Shown one piece after another: positions 12,388 to 23,120 of a stretch of 64,000 nucleotides of DNA. Numbering within the stretch: position 1 is the stretch's first letter; each line of letters opens with the position of its first letter. Under the pieces are notes generated by a model. It made no database searches and had not been told where the DNA came from. It worked only from the letters and a program-made list of their open reading frames with translations. The DNA lies in NCBI GenBank assembly GCA_037042915.1, contig CM073194.1:1488001-1552000 (forward strand), read 5' to 3'. The translations under genes were made by a program, and so were the position numbers. Source of the DNA: Auricularia sp. M13 (Eukaryota; Basidiomycota; Agaricomycetes; Auriculariales; Auriculariaceae).

Positions 12388-13065
12388 ATCTGAGACTCAT
12401 GCGGTGCTCATGGTACGGCGTACAGGTCTTGCCTCCGGGTGCGCCGGTAGGACACGAGTTTTACAGCGGTGCTATCGATGATCGCGAGTCCTTCGAGTCG
12501 GGCGCAAGATCACCTGAACTCGGAGCTCCTCCCTCGTATGCCTCGGAGGCCCATTGAACGTTCATGCTGTGGTAGCTTCTCCTTTGTTTTATTGGTGGAT
12601 GCGCAGACCACCCGACAGCTTTTCTCATACATGTTATCTTGAAGCCACGACGATTAGGGCGGGATGACCGTGTTGAGGTGGCGTTCCTCAGTACGCCGAG
12701 GCAAAAAAGGCTTTTTTGCCTCGCTAAGACAGCGGCGAGCGGACCTTGCAGAGCGCCATGATAACAAAAAAATTGAACAGATAGCTTCAGTACACGCACG
12801 TGCGCTGACAGAGCACGGAATGGACAGGGACAAAAGTCTCAGCCACGCAGCTCTGAACCACGCCCGGTGCAAATGAGCCGATCGTCAGGGAAAGTGGTTG
12901 CACCTCGTCAACAACAACCGCAAACACCCATCATGGGCCCGCAGCACGAGGGATTGGATGGGACGGGCGGGATTGACCGGTTGGTCCACCCACCGTAACT
13001 CATAAAGGGCGGGGTTTGTGTCGGCACTGAAGTTCTTCTCAACTCGCGCCGCGAACTCGCCCGGG
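12388..13065. other. Intergenic region with a short perfect hairpin
   Basis: No gene seen. A possible weak TATA element (CATAAAGG) lies near 12998, about 65 bp before the next ATG. Confidence 0.55.
12697..12723. repeat. Perfect 12-bp inverted repeat with a 3-nt loop
   Basis: CGAGGCAAAAAA pairs with TTTTTTGCCTCG around a GGC loop, about 310 bp past the stop of the membrane-protein gene. It could form a strong hairpin in RNA of either strand. It may act in 3' end formation, which is inference only. Confidence 0.7.
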
Positions 13066-13556
13066 ATGCTGTCCGCCATACCCGATAGCGATGAGATTGT
13101 TTTCGACCCGCCCTACGTTATCTGTGCTATAGAAATTCCCACCACATCCCCGGTCGTGGCTGGCTTTAGGGCCGCCACGTTAATGAAATACTTCGAGGTT
13201 GTGAAGGCGTTCTTTGCAAAGAACGCCCACTCCTTCGCCATCGGTGCGGTTCACACCGCGCTACATGTGTTGAATACCATGTATGAGGACGGCATGGTCC
13301 TCGCTGCTCCATACATCGAGCTGCTCAACTACCTCACACAGTGAGTATGCCAACCCAGCACTGCTGAACCATTGCTCACGCCCTGCATCCTAGAATCTGC
13401 TATGAGATTTCTAACCACCCCTCGATGGCGAACAGCGCCAGTCTGCCCTTCCTCCACAAGACCTGGAGGAAGGCCTTGTCCTTGACGTCCGCCGTGCACG
13501 ATCTATTCCAGTACGCCGACGACGTGCTGGACACCATCAACGCCGACAGCGCGTAG
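13066..13556 (+). CDS. Unknown small protein, intact member of a local duplicate pair
   Basis: Two exons (13066-13340 and 13394-13556) joined by a 53-nt intron with a GTGAGT donor; phases agree. About 145 residues, with no signal peptide or membrane helix. The core reads VVAGFRAATLMKYFEVVKAF and AIGAVHTALHVLNTMYEDGM, followed by a C-terminal helix-rich region ending LDTINADSA. No named family recognised. A decayed paralogue lies at 18631-19267 in the same orientation. Conservation between the copies at protein level shows the reading frame is real. Confidence 0.75.
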
Positions 13557-14284
13557 GGCACGCCGAGGAGTCCATGCCGGTGGCCTGCCTCGCGGGCGGG
13601 GCCGCCTTGACTGTATTTTTATCTGTCGTATGACCCCCATGCCCGCCAGACACGCCGCTGTGCCCCGCCGTCTGTTTTCCTGTTGTCGCCTCTACCACGC
13701 TGCTGCATCTGCCAGATTCATTGTACTGTATTGTACTCTACGACCTTGCCCGCTGTCTGCTGTCTCCATCGCCCTCGTCCATGTCTCCGTAGCCTCTGAT
13801 CCAGCCGAAAAAATAAAAATCGATAGCTGCCCAAATCCGAAGCAGACTTCGTCGTTACGGGCAGGTCGACCGTTGCTACCCCGCAGCAGAAAAAAATATG
13901 TCCGGAAAACGTGGTGGAGGGAGGGCCGGTCCGATTTTTGCGTCGGCCGCACGGCATCAGCGGAGCTTTCGCCGTTCAGACCTCAACCCTTGCCTCGCAT
14001 AGATTGGAACCCTACCCACCTCTCCCCGTCTCTTCGCAGCGACGACCCCCCCTGCACTCGGCGCGCAGAGTTCTTTGTGTTGGTGAAGGGACCAAGATTG
14101 AGAAACCGCAGACGCAGACCACAACCACGAACAGCGCACAGGCCCGGTTCGGCGAAGCACTCCAACCACGCAGCAGCGAGACAGTCTGGTAAGTGCAGAG
14201 ACGCGCCGTTGCCTGCGCGTCGGCTGAGCGCTCACGCTGCTGCAGACGACACGCAGATTATATAACTAGCCCATCGATCGAAGC
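13557..14284. other. Intergenic region
   Basis: 3' region of the preceding gene and presumed promoter of the next. No gene supported; open frames here are low in structure and lack splice partners. Confidence 0.5.
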
Positions 14285-15217
14285 ATGCCGCATAGAACCT
14301 CGACATCAAGCCCGCGTCCCGCGCTTCCACGCACGGCCTCGGAGGGTATGTCCGCGCAGAAGACGACGACGGGTCCTGCAATGTTGCAAGGTGTGCTCGC
14401 ATTGGCAAAGAAGGGACCCCTCCGTCAGGGCGCGGCTTCGGACTCGGAGGTCAGTGTTCGGCCGAGGTCTGGAAATTCCTCCGGGTCGTGTACTGACGCT
14501 CGACTGGCATCTACAGGACGAAGAGGATACAGTCCGTAATGTCCTAGACGACGCGGACGACATAAGCACCGACCCAGAGTGGGAACACCTGCACGAAGAC
14601 CTGAAGCGAGATGAAGAGTGGGAAGCCCTCGAGCTCGACATCGACGCGGAGCGGCCGGAATTCCAACGGTACGCCGAGCAAGAGCGGATAGGGAAGAACA
14701 GCAAGCAGTACGCAGAAAACTTCCTGCGAGCGCGACAAAAGGACTGATGCGTGGTACAGAGGAGCGCTTCATGCCTGGGTGGAAGCGTATAACTTCTACA
14801 TGTCGTCCATCACGGCGACAAAGCTCTTCGACACAAAGTTCCTGTCCTCCTGCGCACAAACGGCCGAGGAAAGCGAGCATCCCGAAGGTAAGGAGCGGAC
14901 GGACTCGAGTCCCCATGCACCGGGTGCCAGCAATACTTTCTTCATCATGATTCCCCCGAAAGAGGAGGCCCAGAGATGGCCTGCGGTTTCGGAAGAATGA
15001 TAAAAAAGAAATTGGTGCTGGCATCCAGGCGAAATGATCAATGCTTACGCCGCTCGTAGGTCCAGTGGACGAGAAAGTTCTGCGGGCAGATGTTGCGGGC
15101 GCCTTCACCGACCTCGGAACCAGCGGCCAACAGACACAGGCCGCAGATGATGGAATGCATGAGTGGATGCAAGTTTCGAAATACCCGTCGGTCGCCTGCG
15201 TGGCCCTAATTCTTTAG
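14285..15217 (+). CDS. Unknown acidic protein, frame broken near 14737
   Basis: Exon 1 (14285-14449) encodes a basic start with MLQGVLALAKKGPLRQG; exon 2 (from 14517) is strongly acidic (DEEDTVRNVLDDADDISTDP). In frame, exon 2 stops at 14747. The +1 frame continues sensibly as TDAWYRGALHAWVEAYNFYM (from 14743) and then through a GTAAGG donor near 14891 and an acceptor near 15059 into PVDEKVLRADVAGAFTDLG, ending at 15217. The shift sits on an A4 run (14737-14740); three A's would restore one frame. Either a one-base assembly error, a real frameshift, or a missed 40-nt intron from 14669 is possible. No family recognised. Confidence 0.55.
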
Positions 15218-16181
15218 GATTTTAAACTAGACTCACCTCTCGCGGCAGTGCGGCCCCCGATGTCGTAGAGCGAGATTCAGGCTGCAACGATGAAGATTCG
15301 AGCAGCTCTTCCACTGCTTTACCTTTGAGCTCTATGAGCCTCACGTGCGTTCGCTCCGGTGGCTGCGAGGCATTGGCTTGACCATCGATGTAGAACCAAG
15401 CACGTGACCACAGCTCACCTCATCGTTGCGCACCCTACGCATAGCATGGGGGCATCTGCGGGCCTGGTATGCTGGGCCACTGGAGCTCCAAACGCCATGG
15501 TTGACCGATGCTTTGCAGGCGTGGAAGAAACGCCTTGCGGCGCGACTGGCGCGATCTTTCGCTGCCTATTGAGCGATGTGAGCGTAGATTGAGCTGCAAG
15601 CCAGAGGTTTCTAACGCTTCCGGTTCAGATTTCGAACGTTCGCAGCTGCGAGCGTCCTCGTTGTCCGCGTAGGAGCGTGACGAGATTTTCGGCGAACGTC
15701 GGACTTTGGACGCTTCTCCTCTTCACCCTACCCACGCGATGGCTGGGGTTGTACCACCATTTGTATGCATCTTCTGGGACCCATCCTATCAAGTTGCTAT
15801 CTCTACCATCACTCGAACGCTGCGCGAGTTCATTGCGTCGAACACAAGGACAAGTACCCCCCCGCTCTTCCACGGCGCAGGCTCGTTTCTGTGAGCTCAG
15901 CCACACCACTATACAAAGCCCTGTTTGCCCTAGGGCCACGGTGAACGCTGCGAGGAAACCTGAGTCGAGCTTGTCTGCCGCGCTTGTGAATAGCCTGTTG
16001 GCTTCCAGCCACGGCTGCTCTCTCTTCTCAAGCGCGAATTTGGGCTACAGCACCTCAATAAATCTACTTCTACAACCCCGTGCTAACGTGAGTGCCACTG
16101 AGGGTTAGCAGCGCGTCAACTGGAAGGTGGATGCTCTATCGGTCGCAGCCGTCCACAACTTGCCAACCGACCACGACAGTG
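15218..16181. other. Interval without a supported gene
   Basis: Several medium open frames exist, for example 15677-16108 on the plus strand, but none shows a recognisable domain or splice-consistent extension. It probably contains the Maf gene promoter. Confidence 0.45.
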
Positions 16182-17205
16182 ATGATGTCCGAGAAACAAT
16201 CCCCGAGCGCCGTCCTGCCGCACGCGCTGAAGATGCCCGGCACAACGAAGCTGCATGGCAAGCGCTTCGTGCTCGCGTCTGCCAGCCCGCGACGCAAGGA
16301 GATCCTTGAGACGTTCGTGCGTTTTGCTCACACGTTTGCTCAGCCGATGCTGAGTGAAGCCATGTGCGCAGGGTCTGAAGCCGGAAATCGTAGTTTCGAA
16401 CTTCGCTGAAGATCTTACCCATGGCTCTTTCGAGAATTTGTATGAGTACCCGACGGCCACTGCAACTGAGAAAGCGGTTTCGGTGTACATCAAGCTTGTC
16501 GTACGCAGGATTCTTTTTTTTTCACGATCTACTCTTATTATGATCTTCCAGGACCAGGACCCAGACAACCCTCCGGATCTTGTTATTGGAGGTGCGAATT
16601 TTGCGGATTTTTCTGCTAATTGGATTCTCAACAAGCACCGCAGCGGACACGATTGTTCTGGCGCACGCAGCACCGCCGTCTCGTCGATACGACTCGACAG
16701 CGGACTTGGTCACCCAACCGGAAGTGCTCGAGAAGCCAGTGTCCAAGACAGACAACCTTCGTATGCTCCTAGACCTTAACGCCAAAGTCTGCGAAGTCGT
16801 CACAGGCGTGACAGTCGGTACGTCAGATTCACGTGTTCTGCACAGACTTGAACTTCATCGCTCAACCTTCGCACAGTGTACCCCATTCTGACTGCACCAG
16901 GCTACGGTGTAAAGTACGTGTCGATGAGGTTTTTTTCGGGAATTTCGGCTTACCCAGTGCCAAGGTCGATGGAAGAGCGCACCTTCGTTCACTTCGCAGA
17001 GAACCCTGTCGCGCTGCTCCAAGCGTACGCCGACTCGGGCGAGGGCATCGACCGCGCGGGCGGCTTTGCCATCCAGGGCCTCGGCGGCTCGCTCATCGCC
17101 AAGATCGACGGCGATTACAATAACGTCGTCGGCTTCCCCGCGGCGTCCTTCATGCGCTTCTTGAACCTCCTCGTCGAAGAGGAGGACGACTTCCTTGACG
17201 TGTAA
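16182..17205 (+). CDS. Maf-like nucleoside triphosphate pyrophosphatase
   Basis: Enzyme of the Maf/ASMTL family, which hydrolyses non-canonical or modified nucleotides to monophosphates in the cytosol. Exons: 16182-16316, 16372-16500, 16552-16591, 16644-16817, 16877-16913, 16965-17205, all in phase. Family motifs are KRFVLASASPRRKEILE (substrate loop S-x-R-R), ADTIVL after the fourth junction, a LRMLLDLNAKVCEVVTGV segment and the C-terminal GGFAIQGLGGSLIAKIDGDY with VVGFPAASFMRFL. A Met three bases downstream could also start it. Length of about 250 residues is normal for fungal Maf proteins. No fusion to a methyltransferase domain, unlike human ASMTL. Confidence 0.93.
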
Positions 17206-18630
17206 GGTGTAGGCCGGCGCCTGCTGTATTCTACTGCTCTCCCTCATAGACATGGACAATTGATGCTGCGTCTTTTGTAACATGGTCTGGTCCCTCCATG
17301 AACTGCATGACTGCGTGGCATTGCTGGCGTGTGAAGGCTCTCTCTCGTTGATCCTTCTCCGGGGCTTCGTGGGAGGCACTAGGTACGCTTTGGTATCACG
17401 ACTGTGGTTTGCGCTGACAGAGTCGCAGTCAACCTTTTTGCACATCACCAAGATATCGATCCCACCTTCGCGCTCTCCACGCCGATGCTAGGATCCTCAC
17501 GCATCTTCGTTATTCTCTACAAACACATCAGCCAACCCCACCGCCATGAACGTCTGGTCACCCGAAGTTGCAAAAGAAATCACGAGTCGTATGGCGAACT
17601 ACGGTGCGACGACTACGGCCTTCGTGTTCCAAATGACGTTCGGGCGATCTCAGACATGCATGACTGCCGCCCGCCGTTAAGACTGCTCTGCGAATTCGAC
17701 CGCTCTTGTGTCCGCGCAGCCAACGGACGGGGCGCTCGCGCCGTACATTTTTTCATTGCGCGGCAGATGCGGGCGGATGGGCTTTGAGGGGTACTCTGTC
17801 TGCCCTGCGGCGCGCTCGACGACCATGGTTGTCGCGCGCTGCTCCCACAAGCTCAGGCGCGTCTATCAGTTGCAAGGCCAGCTTCCAGTATGAATGGCGA
17901 TGCGGATGCGACTGCTGGCGACGTCTCGCGGGGGCGCACTTTCAGGGCATGCTCGTGCGGCGCTGGAACTGCCTGGACCTCGGGCTGCGCGCACCTGCCG
18001 GAGCAAGGTCATTCCCTGTCGATGCGCGCTTCTTGGGCGCTGTCGTGCTGGGCTGTGCGTTGAAAAAAAGGTGCCAGTGCAGACCATTCGGATGGCCTCA
18101 TCCTCGCGTTTTTCCATGGACAAACTCGACAATATGGACATCGGCGCATACGCGACGTAATGTGGCCAATGTCTTCCCTCCGCGAATCGCATTGGAGTCG
18201 CACATTGCGGCTGAGTAGCAAGCATCAACGCAGCAGAGCACAGCGGATCCCCTTGGGAGATCACAGATGGGTCGCTCCCCGCGAAGAACATGATTCCAGA
18301 TGCTGCATTTGGTTATCTACTGGATACCCCAGGTTGTACCTCTAATCCAGTGGTTGAAACTGCCCGGTTTAGTCACCGGAGTCGACCAAGTTTCAATGAT
18401 TGTCAAGCTCGAGAACAATGTTGTGGCGCATTACATTGGAGTCGAAATGCATTGTCAATGTCATATTGTGACGGAAGAAGCAGCAGTTCAGCCAGCCGCG
18501 AGGCGCTAAGCCCAACTTCATTGTTCGATGTCAGACCCTACTGTTATCGTGGCTCCTTTGTCCACCAAAGCTATAAAACTGGTCACAGAGCCCCCGCCGG
18601 TCACGCGATCTCCCTCTCATTCTGTCCAAC
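17206..18630. other. Interval with only weak coding hints
   Basis: An ATG at 17546 opens a frame of about 45 residues (MNVWSPEVAKEITSRMANYG) that may splice over 17678-17725 into further open sequence, but the frame soon ends and no domain is recognised. A second open stretch runs to about 18160. These may be a decayed or fast-evolving gene; I do not call it. Confidence 0.3.
18572..18578 (+). promoter_or_regulatory. TATA box upstream of the decayed duplicate
   Basis: TATAAAA lies 53 bp before the ATG at 18631. It suggests the second copy kept promoter sequence even though its reading frame is broken. Confidence 0.5.
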
Positions 18631-19267
18631 ATGACCGGCTCTGAGTCGCACACCCCGCGGGCAGAGCGCCCTGGTCTTTCCCCCACGTCCCACAACACCT
18701 TCAGTATTTTTCTAGACGAACACACCCTGGACATACTGCCACGAGCGGCCTATGTGTAAGTGAACAATTCATTGAGTCGAATGTTCGATTCTTACCTTGT
18801 GAAAGCGTTCTTTGCACTCACAATTATCTGGGCAGTGGAGGTTTCCAACACATTTCCGGTCGTGGCTGGCTTTAGGGTCGCCACGCTAATGAAATACTTC
18901 GACATTGTGAAGGCGTTCTTTGCAAGAACGCCCACTCCCTCGCCATCGGTGCGGTTCACACCGCGCTACATGTGCTGAATACCATGTATGAGGACGGCAT
19001 GATCATCGCTGCTTCATATGCGGACTTGCTTGAGCTCGACTTGCTCACCGAGTGCGTATCCCAACCTTCCAGCGCTGCTCAACCGTTTCTAAAGTCCCGT
19101 ACTCTAGGATCTGGTATGAGCTCTCGCGTCAACCCGCGATGGCCGACAACGCTGGCATGCCTGTTCCTTCACAAGGCTTGGAGGAACTTAGCTTTGTCAC
19201 TGACGCCCGCTTTGGACGATCGCTTCAGTACGAAGTACTGGACGCAATCAACAGCGACGGCGCGTAG
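18631..19267 (+). pseudogene. Decayed paralogue of the gene at 13066-13556
   Basis: Starts MTGSESHTPRAERPGLSPTS and continues through IIWAVEVSNTFPVVAGFRVA and TLMKYFDIVKAFFA, clearly matching the intact copy. An A3 run in the intact copy is A2 here (TTTGCAAGAAC), breaking the frame in the middle of the conserved core. The last exon shifts frame at least twice before rejoining (LQYEVLDAINSDGA). A duplicated scrap of the VKAFFA codons sits in what should be intron sequence near 18805. Multiple lesions argue for a true pseudogene rather than one sequencing error. Confidence 0.75.
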
Positions 19268-20198
19268 GGTTCACCGGAAACTCCATGCCGGCGACGTGCC
19301 CCACAAGCGGGACGCACTGAGCCCCGCCTTGGTGTTGTCTTCTCTGCCCTGTACCACCTCCCCAAAGTGGATGAACTGCTCAGCTACATGGATGCCGAGT
19401 GGGATTCCAGAGCGCACCGCTCGATCGGTGGATGCGCCAATCCACGACAAGGCATGGACACTTGAAAGGCACCGCTGGCTCATCGCCATGCCGTGCAGAC
19501 CATCTTCTGGCAACTTGATACCATACTTCCAGAAGCGGTGACAAATATATGCAAATGCTGGCTAACAAATTAAAGCCAGATGAGATTCCACGTCGTCACG
19601 TGCACGGGGGCTAAGTACATCGCTATCGCGAGCAGAGAGGGGAGAGGTCATTGATGATATGTATGTATGGGCTTTGCGTGGGTCAATTGGAATAATGCAA
19701 GTGAAAGGAAAGATATGCGACGGGGTTAGAGTTAGAGTTTGAGGGGGGTAGGCGTGGATGCAGAGGGGGAGGGGGGGGAGGGGGGGGTGCGACGGTTGCG
19801 ACGAACGAATAATACGAGCGCGAGCGGTTCAACTTCATGCGACGATGCCAACCAATACAGTGACGGTATCATTGAGTCGTTACTCGAGCGGCACGGCGAC
19901 TCAGCAGGACCTGCGGAGGAGCGCACCGTTAGCCTTTTGCAACCGGGAACTGCCAGGGAGGGACGCACCAAAACACAACCCCGGGAGAACGGTGACAGAC
20001 ACACAGACACAGAGACGTAGCTACATAGCGCGGAGCCGGCAGGCGAGCGGGCGGGAGATCTAGATCAACGAGGCGCGGGGGAGAGAGAGAGCACTCAGCA
20101 TATTCCGTACAAGTACACGCATCCAACTGGAAAATAGTAGAGGAGACAGCATCAGGGATCGCGACACCGACAATCGACCGTTGAGCGGTATGCAGAGC
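19268..20198. other. Intergenic region with a G-rich tract
   Basis: No gene supported. It holds a G-rich tract at 19742-19789 and a GA repeat near 20090. It is the 3' flank of ATG13, which is on the minus strand. Confidence 0.5.
19742..19789 (+). repeat. G-rich tract with G-quadruplex potential
   Basis: At least four runs of three or more G occur within about 50 bases, with short A/T/C spacers, satisfying the usual G-quadruplex pattern. On the transcript of ATG13 it would read as C-rich and lies beyond the stop codon. Confidence 0.65.
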
Positions 20199-23120
20199 TC
20201 AAAGCTCCATACGCCCGCCAATCAGGTCACTGGCGCTCGCGCCCTTCTCGCCGTCGCTGTCCGTACCCCCGGCGCTGCCGAGCCGCGGCCGCCAGCGCAG
20301 CTGCAGCGAGCCGCGGTCCGACGCGTTGTCGTCCGACTCGCCCGCGATGGCGGCCCTGCGGAACGGCGACTCGGCGTCGCCGCCGCCGTGCGTGGGCTGC
20401 GCCGAGAACGGCGAGTCGCCCGAGTCGCGTCGCAGCACAGACGGCCGCGCGTCGGCCGAGTCCCTGCGCTGCAGAAGCGGCCGCGACACCGGACCAGACC
20501 CAGAACTGGAGCTCTGCGCCTGGCCGGCAAGCGGCGACCCGCCCGAATCACGGCGCAGCAGCAGCGGCCGCGGTGGCACGTCGGGCACGCGGAACGGCGC
20601 GGGCGGCCGACGCGGCGGGTCTGCTCGCGCCTGCGCATCACGATCGTCCTCCGTCAGACTCGCCGTGCGCCGCCGCTGCTCGATGCCCTCCAAGCTTGCC
20701 GCAAACTGCGCATGCATCGCCGCAAGCTGGTCGCGCACCTCCCCTTGTGTCGTGGGTATCGCACCGGCGCGCAGCGCTCGCTCGTCCGGCGCGCCGGCGG
20801 ATATCTCGCGCGCGTGCCGCAGTGGCGCGCGCGCATCGATCGCCTGCACGAACGCGCCCAGATCGTCTGCCTGGGCTTGCTGGTTGGAGTTGGCGGGCGA
20901 AGGGGAGTAGCGGTGCGAGAACGTCGCGGAGAAGCGCTTCTGCTGCTGCGGTGGGACGGACGAGGACGGGTCGGACGGCGAGGACGACGCGCCGCCGAGG
21001 CTCCTCCGCTCGGCGAGGCTCGACGGCGTGTACGGCGGGCTGGGCCGCGTGATGCCCGCTGTCGACGGATTCGGCGGGCTCGGCCGTGTGATGCCCATGT
21101 TCTGGCTCTGCAGCGGCGGCGACGGCCGTCCGATGCCAAACCCCGCGCCGACGGGCGAGATGCTGCTGGGCGACGAGCTCAGGCCGGGCGCGGCGATGGG
21201 GAACGACAGAGGCCGGCCGGGCGTCAGCGGCGAGGGCTGCGCGCGCGACATGGTCGAGGATGCCGTGATGGTGGGCAGCGGCGAGTTCTGCCGCAGGGAG
21301 GACGCCGCGGGCGAGGGCGAGTGGAAAGAGCCCGAGAGCGTGCCGGACTTGAACGGGTGGATCGCGTTGATGGACGGCCGCCGGTTGGGGAACGAGACGG
21401 GGGAGGGCGACGAGATGTCCTGCGTAAGGGTATGAGCGCGAACGATCATATGTAGGGAAAAGAAAATCTGGACGAGGAGGGCAGTGGGAAAGATTGGAAA
21501 CAAGACGAAGAATCAGCACCAGAAGGGTGCATAAGGACGAGCAGGTTCTCGGATATAACGTGTGTGGGTCGTTGTGTGCGTGTGCGTGGGTGGCTGCGTG
21601 GGGTGCATGCGGGGAGATGGGTGGCCGGCCAGTTGCGACGGAACGAGACGCGCACCCGGAATCGGGGACATTTGGGCCCATGTGGACCCTGCTGCGCGTA
21701 TCCAGAATGGTGGGCAAGAGCAACGGCAGGGGAAAGGCAGGGGATACGGCAGGCCGGGAGCGAGTGGGTGGGTAGCTGCGATAGAATCGCGCGGTGCCGT
21801 CTATGACAGTGGAGGAAGGCCGGCAACATCAAGAAGAGTGGAAGACAGAATGGCGAGCATGAAGCAAGCAAGGATGGAAATAACGTACCGTGCTGGCTGC
21901 GCGTTCCATGGCGACGCCGCCTGTCCCTGCGCTGTCTCGTCTGGACCGTATCGAGCCCGCATCGTCGAGCTTGAGCATGGCGAGCTTGGGGCTTAATCCC
22001 TGCTGGCTCGCGCCACTGGAGCCGGCACCGACAGACTGCTGGTGCGGCTGCGCGGACGACGGGAATGCGACAGACCCATGGCCGGGCGACGGCACGTCGC
22101 GGTTGACGAGGAACTTGTCGAGCTCCGAGCGGCTTACGAGCGCGCTGGCGGGGCGCATACCTGGCCTCTGGGGCTGGGGGAGCGAGCCTGGGGACGAGCC
22201 GAGCGATCCGGCGTGCTGCGATTCGGTGCGGTGGCGGAGGACGGTCGGCGTGAACTCGAGCGCGCGCGTGGGGTCCGGCGCGGCCTCCTGCTGCAGGAAG
22301 CGCGAGCTGAGCAGCGACTCGAGCGCGTCGATCGAAAAGTCTGCGCTCTCGAGGTACCGCAGCGAGATGGCCAGCGCGCCGGACGGGTGCGCCACTGGCG
22401 GGAATGCGTGCGTCTGCGTGGGCACGGGCGGCGCTGTTGCGCTCAGCGGGGCGCCTGCATCAGAGTCAGCACCATAATTATACTGGGGGATTGGACACAC
22501 CAAAAGGCAGGGCGCCGGGGGGCTCGCCGCCGACGACGACGTCGATGGCCAGCGAATTGCGGGAACGGCGGCTGGCGCGCTTGTGGATGCGCCAGGCGGG
22601 CAGGGCGCGCAGCAGGCTGTAGAGCGCGCGGAAGGTCGCGATGGCGTGCTTGTAGACGGCGGGCAGCGTGATGTCGTCCGGCGGGCCCTGCGCCTGCGAG
22701 CCCGGCCGGAAGTCCAGCGCCCACTGCTCGAGCAGGATGCGGCGCGGCGTCGGGAGCACGGGCGTGCGGTGGGACCCGGGGCCGCCGCTGAAGACGACGA
22801 CCTCGCCGTTGTTGAGCTCGGGGATGACGAGCAGCACGCTGAGCACCAGCGGCGGCGGGACGCTCCCGGACGACAGCGAGCGATACGGCCGCAGCGGCTC
22901 GCGGAACATGTCCGTCTCGCCCGTCTCGAGGTTGAACTGGGCCTGGCTTAGCTGGGAGCCGGACGTTGGGACTGGCACGCACCCATTTATCCACCTTCTG
23001 GCGCGGCTGGGGAAGCTGGGGCCCGGTCGCGCGGGCATCGTGCACGACGAGCGCAAACTTGTTGAAGAACTTGTGCGCGATCTGGTCGGCCTTGACGCTG
23101 GGCGGCTCAGGCTGCGACAT
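20199..23120 (-). CDS. ATG13: Autophagy protein Atg13 (HORMA domain)
   Basis: Regulatory subunit of the Atg1 kinase complex that starts autophagosome formation. Exon 1 (22983-23120) gives ADQIAHKFFNKFALVVHDAR and KVDKW; a 46-nt intron leads to exon 2 (FNLETGETDMFRE, then RPYRSLSSGSVPPPLVLSVL, VLPTPRRILLEQWALDF, FRALYSLLRALPAWRIHKR), the fungal Atg13 HORMA fold. Exon 3 (from 21889) carries LAISLRYLESADFSIDALES. A 469-nt intron (21420-21888) precedes the Ser/Pro-rich disordered tail, with repeated RRDS motifs, ending IGGRMEL. Between exons 2 and 3 the frame changes by one at a G5 run (22485-22489, C5 on the coding strand) with no convincing intron; a homopolymer error or a weak 52-58 nt intron could explain it. 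Identity is firm. Confidence 0.92.

Noticed and set aside
15677-16108. 143-codon plus-strand frame before the Maf gene
   Set aside because: Partly hydrophobic start but no signal-peptide logic, no homology recognised, no introns of expected type.
20181-21455. 424-codon plus-strand open frame
   Set aside because: Shadow of the ATG13 tail on the opposite strand; composition is Arg/Gly-rich, as expected of an antisense frame.
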